From Deltaproteobacteria bacterium (lineage in GTDB: Bacteria; Myxococcota_A; Polyangia; JAAYKL01), in NCBI GenBank assembly GCA_028713995.1, contig JAQTNF010000009.1, positions 1 through 64,000 of the forward strand: a DNA stretch of 64,000 nt. The letters run 5' to 3'. Shown here piece after piece: positions 46,835 to 55,091 of this stretch (its first letter is position 1; each line of letters opens with the position of its first letter). The notes beneath the pieces were generated by a model. That model was not told the origin of the DNA. It did no database searches and saw nothing but the letters and a program-made list of their open reading frames with translations. A program made the translations under genes and the position numbers.

Positions 46835-48042
46835 CCGCCAAGATCACATTCGCGACGATCGAGGCCGGCGCCGGGCTCAAGGCCGCCCTCGGCAAGGGCC
46901 GCGCCGACATCATCGGCGAGCTGTCCGCGTCTGGCATCAAAGGCCGCGGCGGGGCGGGCTTCCCGGTGGGCGTGAAGTGGAACCTGTGCGCCGCCGCGCG
47001 CGGCGAGAGCAAGTACGTGGTGTGCAACGCCGACGAGGGCGAGCCCGGCACGTTCAAGGACCGCGTCATCCTCATGGAGCACGCGGACCTGGTGTTCGAG
47101 GGCATGACCATCGGCGGCTACGCCACCGGCGCCAGGGAGGGCATCGTCTACCTGCGCGGCGAGTACGCGTACATGCGGGCGCACCTCGAGGCGGTCCTGG
47201 CCAAGCGGCGCGAGAAGAAGCTTCTCGGCAAGAACGCCGCGGGCAAGCAGGGCTTCGAGTTCGACATCCGCATCCAGATGGGGTCGGGCGCTTACGTGTG
47301 CGGCGAGGAGACCGCGCTCATCGAGTCGCTCGAGGGGCACCGCGGCGAGCCGCGCAACCGCCCGCCGTTCCCGGTCGACACGGGCTACATGGGCCGGCCG
47401 ACCGTGGTCAACAACGTGGAGACCCTGGCGTGGGTGGCCTGCATCATGGCCAAGGGCGCGGGTTGGTTCAAGAGCGTGGGCACCGAGAAGTCAACGGGCC
47501 TCAAGCTCTTCAGCGTGTCGGGCGACTGCAAGAACCCGGGCGTCTACGAGTTCCCCATGGGCATCACGATCTCCAAGCTCATGCAGGAGGTCGGCGGCGA
47601 GGGCGCCAAGGCCGTGCAGGTGGGCGGCGCCTCGGGCCACTGCGTGCCCGCGGCCGATTTCGGACGGACGATCGCGTTCGAGGACATCTCGACCGGCGGC
47701 TCCATCATCGTGTTCGGCAAGGGCCGGGACATGCTGGCCGTGGCCAGGAACTTCCTCGACTTCTTCGTGGAGGAGTCGTGCGGACAGTGCACGCCCTGCC
47801 GCGAAGGCAACCACAAGCTGCTCGAGGGTGTCACGATGCTGGCCGAAGGCCGCTGCTCCATGGCGTACCTCAAGGAGCTCATGTCGCTGGGCGAGACCAT
47901 GCAGCTCGCCTCCAAGTGCGGGCTCGGGCAATCGAGCTCGAACGCGTTCTTGTCGATCGTGAAGAATTTCAAGGACGAGATCATGGGCCGCGCAACCCAA
48001 GGCTCACTGACCCATAGGAGACAAGGAGCCGATCATGGCTGA
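46831..48042 (+). CDS. hydB: [FeFe]-hydrogenase NuoF-like flavoprotein subunit (short HydB)
   Basis: 403 residues. NAD(H)- and FMN-binding subunit. It shows GRGGAGFPVGVKW near 38-50, the FMN-site text YVVCNADEGEPGTFKDR, GSGAYVCGEETALIESLEG, and the [4Fe-4S] motif ESCGQCTPCREG near 315-325 with a later Cys in SKCGLGQ. HydB/HndC proteins of bifurcating enzymes are usually about 550-630 residues, with an N-terminal [2Fe-2S] and a C-terminal 2[4Fe-4S] domain. Both are absent here, and the frame is intact, so this is a minimal form. The start overlaps hydC by 4 bp and the end overlaps hydA by 8 bp. Confidence 0.93.
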   Translation: MTAKITFATIEAGAGLKAALGKGRADIIGELSASGIKGRGGAGFPVGVKWNLCAAARGESKYVVCNADEGEPGTFKDRVILMEHADLVFEGMTIGGYATGAREGIVYLRGEYAYMRAHLEAVLAKRREKKLLGKNAAGKQGFEFDIRIQMGSGAYVCGEETALIESLEGHRGEPRNRPPFPVDTGYMGRPTVVNNVETLAWVACIMAKGAGWFKSVGTEKSTGLKLFSVSGDCKNPGVYEFPMGITISKLMQEVGGEGAKAVQVGGASGHCVPAADFGRTIAFEDISTGGSIIVFGKGRDMLAVARNFLDFFVEESCGQCTPCREGNHKLLEGVTMLAEGRCSMAYLKELMSLGETMQLASKCGLGQSSSNAFLSIVKNFKDEIMGRATQGSLTHRRQGADHG

Positions 48043-49969
48043 CAACAAGAAGAACATCGAGGACGTCTCCCGCGCGCCGGTGAGCCAGAGGGGCCCGGCC
48101 ATGGAGAGGGTGGCAGAGGGAGAAGGCGGCATCGGGGCCCAGGTCGCGGTGAACATCGACGGGCGGGACGCCAAGGTGCCCATGGGCACCACCATCCTGG
48201 ACGCCGCCAAGAAGCTCGGGATCCGCATCCCGACGCTGTGCCACCACCCGGACCTGTGCGTGGCCGGCGTGTGCCGCGTGTGCGTGGTGGAGGTGGAGAA
48301 CCAGCGCACGCTGCAGGCGGCCTGCGCGTATCCCATCACGCAGCCGACCAAGGTGAAGACGCACACGCGCAAGGTGCGCCAGGCGCGTAGGCACGTGGTC
48401 GACCTGCTGCTCTCGCAGCACTACGGCGACTGCTATGCGTGCACGCGCAACAACAACTGCGAGTTGCAATCGCTCGCCAAGGAGTACGGCGTCGACTTCT
48501 TCCGCTTCGGTCATCCGACCGAGGCGCGCTACGAGAAGGACCTGTCGAGCCACTCCGTGCTGCGCGACATGAACAAGTGCGTCCTGTGCCGGCGCTGCGT
48601 GCGCACCTGCATCGACCTTCAGGAGGTGGGCGTGCTCGAGGCGGTGGGCCGCAGTTGCGAGACCAAGATCGCCACGTTCCTCGACAAGCCGCTCGCCGAG
48701 GTCGTGTGCATCAACTGCGGGCAGTGCATCAACCGCTGCCCCACGGGCGCCCTGCGCGCCAACGACCCGACCGACGAGGTGTGGGCCGCCATCGACGATC
48801 CCAAGAAGCACGTGGTCATCCAGACCGCGCCCGCGCCGCGCGCCGCCATCGGCGAGTGCTTCGGGCTCGAGCCGGGCCACGCGCTCACGTTCGAGATGAA
48901 CACGGCCCTTCGGATGTGCGGCTTCGACAAGGTGTTCGACACCAACTTCACCGCGGATCTCACGATCCTCGAGGAGGGCACCGAGCTCATCCTGCGCCTC
49001 TACAAGGCGCTCGTGCAGAAGGACAGGTCGGTCGCGCTGCCGCAGTTCACGAGCTGCTCGCCGGGCTGGGTCAAGTACATCGAGCACTTCTACCCCGAGT
49101 ACCTGCCCAACGTGTCGAGCGCCAAGAGCCCGCAGCAGATGTTCGGCGCGATCATCAAGACGTACTACGCGCAGATGCACAAGATCGACCCCAAGGACAT
49201 CGTCACCGTCGCGCTCATGCCGTGCTCGGCCAAGAAGTTCGAGTGCAACCGGCCCGAGATGATGGACAGCGGGTACAAGGACGTGGACTACGGCCTCACC
49301 ACCCGCGAGCTCGCCAAGATGATCTCGGAGGCGGGCATCGACCTGCCGACCATCCCCAAGAGCGACTTCGACGATCCGTTCGGCTCGGCCACCGGCTCGG
49401 GCGTCATCTTCGGCGCGTCGGGCGGCGTGATGGAAGCCGCGCTGCGCACGGTCATCGAGCTCGTGGTCGGCATCAAGGTCGAGGATCTGTACGCCCACGC
49501 GGACATCATCCCGATGCGCGGCTTCGACGGGGTCAAGTACGCCGAGATCAACATCCCGAAGGTGGGCCCGGTGCCCGAGCTGCTCAAGAAGCTCGTGCCG
49601 AGCTGGGACTGGCTCAAGGGCGCCACGCTCAAGGTCGGCGTCGCCCACGGGACGGCCAACGCCAAGCGCGTGATGGAGGACATCAAGGCGGGCGGCAAGC
49701 TCTCCGAGTGCCACTTCATCGAGTTCATGGGGTGCCCGGGCGGGTGCCTCGGCGGCGGCGGCCAGCCCATCCCCACGAGCCCCGAGATCCGCGCGGCGCG
49801 AGCCAAGGCGATCTACGACGAGGACGCGCACTACGAGATCCGCAAGTCGCACGAGAACCCGGTCGTGGCCAAGATCTATAAGGAGTTCCTGACCGAGGGA
49901 CCGTGCGGCCACCTCTCGCACAAGCTCCTGCACACCCACTACACTCCGCGCGGGAAGTACATCGTCTGA
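48035..49969 (+). CDS. hydA: [FeFe]-hydrogenase catalytic subunit HydA
   Basis: 644 residues. N-terminal extension (1-37), [2Fe-2S] ferredoxin domain (Cys69, 80, 83, 97), His-ligated [4Fe-4S] (His129, Cys133, 136, 142), 2[4Fe-4S] (Cys182-192 and 225-235), then the H-cluster domain with L1 TSCSPGW (339-345), L2 MPCSAKKFE (395-403) and L3 EFMGCPGGCLGGGGQP (563-578), and a C-terminal small-subunit domain (AKIYKEFLTEGPCGHLSHKLL). Catalyses reversible H2 oxidation/proton reduction. L1 has Ser where many enzymes have a second Cys. SD AAGGAGCC. Maturases HydEFG are not in this window. Confidence 0.97.
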   Translation: MADNKKNIEDVSRAPVSQRGPAMERVAEGEGGIGAQVAVNIDGRDAKVPMGTTILDAAKKLGIRIPTLCHHPDLCVAGVCRVCVVEVENQRTLQAACAYPITQPTKVKTHTRKVRQARRHVVDLLLSQHYGDCYACTRNNNCELQSLAKEYGVDFFRFGHPTEARYEKDLSSHSVLRDMNKCVLCRRCVRTCIDLQEVGVLEAVGRSCETKIATFLDKPLAEVVCINCGQCINRCPTGALRANDPTDEVWAAIDDPKKHVVIQTAPAPRAAIGECFGLEPGHALTFEMNTALRMCGFDKVFDTNFTADLTILEEGTELILRLYKALVQKDRSVALPQFTSCSPGWVKYIEHFYPEYLPNVSSAKSPQQMFGAIIKTYYAQMHKIDPKDIVTVALMPCSAKKFECNRPEMMDSGYKDVDYGLTTRELAKMISEAGIDLPTIPKSDFDDPFGSATGSGVIFGASGGVMEAALRTVIELVVGIKVEDLYAHADIIPMRGFDGVKYAEINIPKVGPVPELLKKLVPSWDWLKGATLKVGVAHGTANAKRVMEDIKAGGKLSECHFIEFMGCPGGCLGGGGQPIPTSPEIRAARAKAIYDEDAHYEIRKSHENPVVAKIYKEFLTEGPCGHLSHKLLHTHYTPRGKYIV

Positions 49970-49992
49970 AGCGATCCCGTTCGAGATCGCCC

Positions 49993-50021
49993 TTGTCACG
50001 CTCGCGCTCGTCCCGTAGATT
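49993..50021 (+). promoter_or_regulatory. Leaderless-type promoter of the 50028 gene
   Basis: -35 TTGTCA (49993-49998), exact 17-bp spacer, -10 TAGATT (50016-50021), then six nt to the ATG at 50028. The predicted transcription start is the A of the ATG. Confidence 0.5.
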
Positions 50022-50027
50022 TTATTG

Positions 50028-50780
50028 ATGAGAACGGACACGAGACACACACGCGTCACCACGCTCGTCACAGCCCTGTCACTCCTGACCCTTGCGCCTC
50101 CGCTCGCCGCGCAGGAGGCAGCGCCGCAGCCTGCGCAGGGCCGAGCGGCAAAAGGCCCGCCCGTGGAAGACGGGTCCGTAAAAGCCGAGGACGAAAAGGA
50201 CGGTCACGATTTCGCGTGGTTCTCCGTCGCGCCCGAGGCCGGCTACACGTACTTCGCGCCCGCCACCATCACGGTCCAAGGTGTGGACTTCCACGTGGCC
50301 GCGCGCAGCAGCGTGCTCGCGAAGCTGCACCTCGACCTGGGCGGGGACGGGCTCGCGGTGGAGATCGCGCCGCTGTACTCGTGGGAGTCCGGTGGTGGGC
50401 GGTTCGGAAACTTCAACTCCGTGGGCGCGGAGCTCACGCTCGCATGGCGCTTCAAGCTGGGAAGCTTCTACCCCGGCCTGGGGGTCGGCTTTCATGGCAC
50501 GTACATCATGGGCGACGACATCGCGCTCGGCGCCGAGTGCTATGGGCGCCTGCCCGTGGGCTTCACCTGGTACTTCAGCGAGTACGCGGCGCTCGTACTC
50601 GAGGTGGGCCTCATGTACGGCGGCACCGGAATCCGCGCCAAGGACATCGTGGTGGACGTGGGCGCCGCGGCGGCGGGCAATGAGACCAAGGAGCAGGCCG
50701 CGAACAACGCTCTTGCGTCCAACATCGCGTTCGGCGCCGGGTTCGCCGTTGACGCTGTGCTCGGCATCAGGTTCCCCTGA
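50028..50780 (+). CDS. Exported protein, probable outer-membrane barrel
   Basis: 250 residues. Signal peptide MRTDTRHTRVTTLVTALSLL continuing to about LAA-QE (residue 29), a charged linker, then alternating strands rich in Gly and aromatics (SVAPEAGYTYFAPATITV, WRFKLGSFYPGLGVGFHGTY, YFSEYAALVLEVGLMYGG). It ends AVLGIRFP. It looks like a small OmpA/OmpW-style barrel, but no named family is recognised. No SD; promoter placement suggests a leaderless message. Convergent with the large gene to the right. Confidence 0.65.
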   Translation: MRTDTRHTRVTTLVTALSLLTLAPPLAAQEAAPQPAQGRAAKGPPVEDGSVKAEDEKDGHDFAWFSVAPEAGYTYFAPATITVQGVDFHVAARSSVLAKLHLDLGGDGLAVEIAPLYSWESGGGRFGNFNSVGAELTLAWRFKLGSFYPGLGVGFHGTYIMGDDIALGAECYGRLPVGFTWYFSEYAALVLEVGLMYGGTGIRAKDIVVDVGAAAAGNETKEQAANNALASNIAFGAGFAVDAVLGIRFP

Positions 50781-50805
50781 CGCGAGCATTCCATCCACGA
50801 GCTCC

Positions 50806-53800
50806 TCAGGCTCCGCTCTTCGTCTCATCCCTTGTCGGCCGCGGCGGACGCGGACGCCACAGCAACTCGTGGCTCACGCACCTCCACGCCCACACCATCC
50901 ACTTGACGAGGCTCGCCGCCATCCATAGCGCCCACAGCAGCATGGCCACGCGGAACACCCACAGGGGCAGGCTCAGCACCCACGGTTCGGGCAGCCCAAG
51001 GGCCATGCGGTCCACGTACCAGGAGAGCTCGGTGTTCGTGCTGCCGCCGCCGGCCACCTGCATGTCGGGCTGCACGAGGAGCCCCATGTGCACGGCGCCG
51101 TACAGGCAGCCGAGCGCGACCAGGGTCCACAGGGCGAGCACCACCTGCAGCCCGTTGTGCACGACGAAGTGCTGAAGCGGGCGCCGCCTGCGCCACGTGA
51201 GGGCGAAGAACCACCCCACGATGACAATGGCCGCGGGCGCCGGGATCTGGGTGAGCCCCGCGCCGAGCAGCACCCACTGCCAGGTCTTGAGCGGGCTCGT
51301 GGGGATGCGGCCGAGCACGAACGCGGCGAGCAGCACGACGACGAGGTAGCCCCAGAAGAGCACGGCCGGGCCCCACGAGGGGCCGCCCGCGAAAAGCAGC
51401 CACCGGTCCTCGGGCAGCACGATGGTCACTCGCGCGTTGACCGCCTCGCCGTTCAGGCTCACGGCAGGCGCCTTCTGACGGGCCGAGATGCCGCCGGGCT
51501 GCTGCCAGTCGACGTCGATGGCCTGCGTGCCGGGCTTGAGGGTGATCTCGATGGTGTTGCCGCTTTGGCGCAGGGGGAGCTTCGCCCCGCCCACCGAGAG
51601 GTCCTGGACGCGCGCCCCCGGAGGCAGGGCGATCTTCTGGACGCCGCCGCGGCTCGAGCGCACCTGAAGGGCGAGATGGGCCTTTTGCAGTCGCACGCCG
51701 GGCCACGCCCGCAGCTCGGCCGAGTCGATGGTCACGGACCGGCCCGCCATCCCCTCGGGACGCCGGAACGCGAGGCTCAAGGACTCGCCGGGCCACGGCC
51801 GAAGCTCGGGCTCGAAGCGACCCTCGATCTGGTGACGCACGGGCGTGAGTCCTTTGAACGCGCACTGCCACACGGGGCTGCACTTGAGGATCCAGACCTC
51901 GGACCAGGGCTTGCCCGCGGGCGCGTCGAGCTCGAACGACGGACGCTCCTCGAGCGTGGATGACCAGCGCACCTCTTCGTCGTCGCGTCCCATGGACAGC
52001 ACCACCTCGCGACCCTCCACCTCGAGCTCGGACTCGGTCACGGACTCGCCCGGCAGGAGCGGCACGCGAACGAGCACCGGCGAACCGGTGGGGCTCACGC
52101 GGCGCACGGCCGTGTGCACGAGCCACGGGATGCCGATGTCGAGCGTGCGCGTGATCTCGAGCCACGGCGGATAGGACCCCTCCTCCGCCACCCTGACCGC
52201 GCCCGCCTCCACGGCGCGCGTGATCTGGATCGAGCTCTCGGCCCGGCCGTCCTCGCGCAGGCCGTCGATGGTGAAGCCCGGGGCCGTGGCCGTGACCCTG
52301 TGCGGCGCGTCGCCGAACTGCAAGGTGACCGTGTCGCTCGGGGGCATGGGGCCCACGGCCTCGACCACATGGCGCCCCGCGTCGAGGCGCACGTGGATGA
52401 AGCCGTCCTCGCGCAGGGCGAGCGCGGTGGCGCGCCTTCCGTCCACTTTGACCGTGGCCGGGACCCAGTTCTGGGCCGGGCCGGGCAGCCGGAAGCTCGA
52501 GGCCTCGCCCGCGTGCGCCTCGGCCACGAGCCTGAGCGACGCGCCCTTCACCTCGATGTCGAGAGCCGGGATCGACACGCAGTCGGGCCGGCACTCGGCG
52601 GGCCGCGTGAGCCGGGCCTTCAGGTCTTGGAGCACGGTCTGCTCCGGGGCCTCGGTCGAGAAGGCGGACCAAGGAGAGAGGAGCAGGGCGAGCCCGGTGG
52701 TGACGGCCGCGGCCCCGGCGACTGGAGCGGACACCAGCTTCACGTTCGACCACGAGCCGCGCACGAGGCGGTACGCGAGCGCCAGCACGAGCAGCACGCG
52801 CAGGAGCGAAAGGATCAGGTTGACGCGCGGGGAGAGGAGCCACAGCCCGATCTCGTGGTCCTTGGTGACCGGACCCGACCAGTTCAGGTTCCATCTGTGC
52901 CAGGTCCAGCGCGGCACGCCGGGACCTGTCTGCACCACGGCCTTGGGATCTTGCTGCAAGGCCGTCTGGTAGCGCATCTTGCCGCCGAGGCGCCCCTCCC
53001 CTCTGCCCCATCCCGATCCGGGCCTCGTGGAGATCACGCCCACGTCCAGGCTCTGCGCCGCCTGCTGGGCCATCCGGCCATCCGACTCCGACTCCGCGGC
53101 CTTTTGTTCCTTGCCCTTGGCCGGGGCCTGCACGGGCATGGGCTCCAACGGGGGCGCGGACGCCGCCCTCTCGGCCATGCCCATGGGGCCGAAGCCGAAC
53201 GCGTCGCCGGACTCCTCGATCTGCGGGAAGAGCCCCGTGCGCACCTGGCCCACGGAGAACGGCACCACCGCGACGGCGAGCGCGATCGCGGAGAGCCACC
53301 ACCATGCGCGGTTCGCGAGCTTGATGCGGCCCTCGGGCAGCACGCGCAGGAGCCCCATGGCCGCGAGCAGGGACAGCCACTCGTAGAACGGCGCGCCGTC
53401 CTCGTTGTGGCACAGGGCCAGCATGACGAGCGTGAGGGCGCCCCAGGGCCAGCCGGCGAGCTTGCCCACGGCGAGCGACAGGAGCAGCACGAAGAAGAAG
53501 CTGAACAGGGTCCACTCCGCGACCCACGTGCCCGGAAGCTCGTCCACGCCCGAGGCCGTGAGCAGGGTCCAGCCCGGCGGCAGGTGCAGCGTGGCCGAAA
53601 GAGACTGGACGTCCTGCGACCAGGCCACGGCCGGCACGTCGCGCGCACGGCCCTCAACTCGCCACTCGGCCTGCATGGCGACCGCGCCCCGGCGCAGCTC
53701 CACGCCCGCGAGCCCTGACGAGGGATTGCGCGTGATGAGCTGGTCCGCGCCATCCACGGACACGTGACCGAGCGCGCCGGGCTTGCCGAGATCGAGGCGC

Positions 53801-54933
53801 GACGCGCGGCTCAAGGAGCCCGACAGGTTGTCGCGCACCGTGAAGCCCTTGCCCGAGAGGTCCATCCACATCTCGCGGCGCAGCTCGAGCTTGTCCGGGG
53901 GCGGGTCGGGCTCCCCGCGCCTCGTCGTGGCGACAGTGAGCTTCGCGCCGCCCGAGAGCAGGAACGCGGGCAGCTTGCGCCACTCCTCGGAGATGCCGGT
54001 GCGCGACGGATCCACGCCGGGCGGCCCGGAAAGAGCCGCCTGCCTGAAGACCTCGTTGGCCTCGAAGACCCACGTCTCCTCGGCCGGCCAGGGCGGGTCC
54101 TTGCGCGGCGCGACGAGCGTCTCGGGCGAGCCGTCGGTGCGCGCCAGGATCTCGATGGAGTGCGTGCCTGCCCGCACCTGCACCCGGAGAGCGCCCTCCT
54201 TGTCGAGGCGCGCGGGCACGTTCGCGGTGAGGGACATGGGGATCGTGCCCTCGAGGAGCACGCGGCCCAGGTTCTGCTCGCGCGCCTTGCCCGCGGCCCG
54301 CAGCACGATGCGCGTGGTCACGAGGAGCGGGATGCCGTCGGCGACCTTGCGCGAAACCTCGAGGTCGAGCCGCTCGCCCTCCTGCCCGGCCCGCGCGGCG
54401 TTCTGGAGCCACAGGAGCCCGTCCGCGTCGCGCCTGGGAAACGGCATCGGCACGCGGTCGACGGTGAGACCGATGCGCGCCGTGGCCGCCGGGATGCGGA
54501 TGCCCTCGGGCCGCTTGGCCCACGGGAGTCGTCCCGCGACGCGGTGCTCTCCGGGCGCGAGCATCACGGCGGGCCGGCCCTCGCGCGCGAGCACGGCCGC
54601 GGGCTTGCCGTCCACGGTCACGCCCTGCGGCCACAGCGTGGGATCGCCCGGGAGCTCGAGGAACATGGCCATGTCCACGTGCGCGTCCTGCGAGAACGCG
54701 GCGCCGTCCGCCTCCACGGAGAGGACGAGCTCGCCGGGCCACAGGCACGCCGCCGCACCGGCCACAACAGGGCAGGCGTGCTCCGGCACCTCGTCGAGCA
54801 CCCACGGCACCCACGGCGCGAGCCCGGGCGGCAGAGCGCGCGGGTCGAGCGGGCCGGCGACGGCGGGCCCGGCGCACAGCGAAAGCGCGAGGGCCGAAAG
54901 TGCGATCCGGAATGCGGTGTTGCGTGGCGACAT
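50806..54933 (-). CDS. Large exported polytopic membrane protein with two similar halves
   Basis: 1375 residues, ATG 54933 with GGAGG 5 nt upstream. Signal peptide MSPRNTAFRIALSALALSL up to about AVA-GP. Hydrophobic clusters lie near 472-570, 700-760 and 1185-1360; between them are long beta-rich, presumably periplasmic regions. The first (40-470) and second (780-1185) regions look alike: each has an LPG-x(4,5)-W segment followed by a VDG and a GxHxV stretch, a GIPxLVxT segment, and a final LP-x2-W-xLL just before transmembrane helices. No enzymatic motif seen. Family unknown to me; a transport, adhesion or envelope-sensing role is speculation. Confidence 0.7.
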   Translation of the reverse strand: MSPRNTAFRIALSALALSLCAGPAVAGPLDPRALPPGLAPWVPWVLDEVPEHACPVVAGAAACLWPGELVLSVEADGAAFSQDAHVDMAMFLELPGDPTLWPQGVTVDGKPAAVLAREGRPAVMLAPGEHRVAGRLPWAKRPEGIRIPAATARIGLTVDRVPMPFPRRDADGLLWLQNAARAGQEGERLDLEVSRKVADGIPLLVTTRIVLRAAGKAREQNLGRVLLEGTIPMSLTANVPARLDKEGALRVQVRAGTHSIEILARTDGSPETLVAPRKDPPWPAEETWVFEANEVFRQAALSGPPGVDPSRTGISEEWRKLPAFLLSGGAKLTVATTRRGEPDPPPDKLELRREMWMDLSGKGFTVRDNLSGSLSRASRLDLGKPGALGHVSVDGADQLITRNPSSGLAGVELRRGAVAMQAEWRVEGRARDVPAVAWSQDVQSLSATLHLPPGWTLLTASGVDELPGTWVAEWTLFSFFFVLLLSLAVGKLAGWPWGALTLVMLALCHNEDGAPFYEWLSLLAAMGLLRVLPEGRIKLANRAWWWLSAIALAVAVVPFSVGQVRTGLFPQIEESGDAFGFGPMGMAERAASAPPLEPMPVQAPAKGKEQKAAESESDGRMAQQAAQSLDVGVISTRPGSGWGRGEGRLGGKMRYQTALQQDPKAVVQTGPGVPRWTWHRWNLNWSGPVTKDHEIGLWLLSPRVNLILSLLRVLLVLALAYRLVRGSWSNVKLVSAPVAGAAAVTTGLALLLSPWSAFSTEAPEQTVLQDLKARLTRPAECRPDCVSIPALDIEVKGASLRLVAEAHAGEASSFRLPGPAQNWVPATVKVDGRRATALALREDGFIHVRLDAGRHVVEAVGPMPPSDTVTLQFGDAPHRVTATAPGFTIDGLREDGRAESSIQITRAVEAGAVRVAEEGSYPPWLEITRTLDIGIPWLVHTAVRRVSPTGSPVLVRVPLLPGESVTESELEVEGREVVLSMGRDDEEVRWSSTLEERPSFELDAPAGKPWSEVWILKCSPVWQCAFKGLTPVRHQIEGRFEPELRPWPGESLSLAFRRPEGMAGRSVTIDSAELRAWPGVRLQKAHLALQVRSSRGGVQKIALPPGARVQDLSVGGAKLPLRQSGNTIEITLKPGTQAIDVDWQQPGGISARQKAPAVSLNGEAVNARVTIVLPEDRWLLFAGGPSWGPAVLFWGYLVVVLLAAFVLGRIPTSPLKTWQWVLLGAGLTQIPAPAAIVIVGWFFALTWRRRRPLQHFVVHNGLQVVLALWTLVALGCLYGAVHMGLLVQPDMQVAGGGSTNTELSWYVDRMALGLPEPWVLSLPLWVFRVAMLLWALWMAASLVKWMVWAWRCVSHELLWRPRPPRPTRDETKSGA

Positions 54934-55091
54934 GTCATCCTCCGACGCGGTTTGTCTTCGGTTCCGCGAAGAGACGTTTCTGATGATGCTGCCGAGGATA
55001 TCACGCCGGTCGCCCGCAGGCACGCGTGGCGTCGTCGTCCTTAGGAAAGCATTTTTCAGGGGTGGGAGCCGAAGGAAGCGCCGGACCGAGG

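Noticed and set aside
49971-49990. GCGATC/GATCGC inverted repeat after hydA as a terminator
   Set aside because: Only a 6-bp stem with an 8-nt loop and no U-run; it is not distinguishable from chance in this composition.
47981-50071. Long minus-strand frame (about 700 codons) opposite hydB-hydA
   Set aside because: Low-complexity Arg/His/Val/Leu translation, no SD or motifs, and it lies over verified hydrogenase genes.
50825-53527. 900-codon minus-strand frame inside the large membrane protein gene
   Set aside because: Same strand but shifted frame; Arg/Ala/Gly/Pro-rich translation typical of a GC-driven shadow. The overlapping frame has a signal peptide, SD and transmembrane helices.
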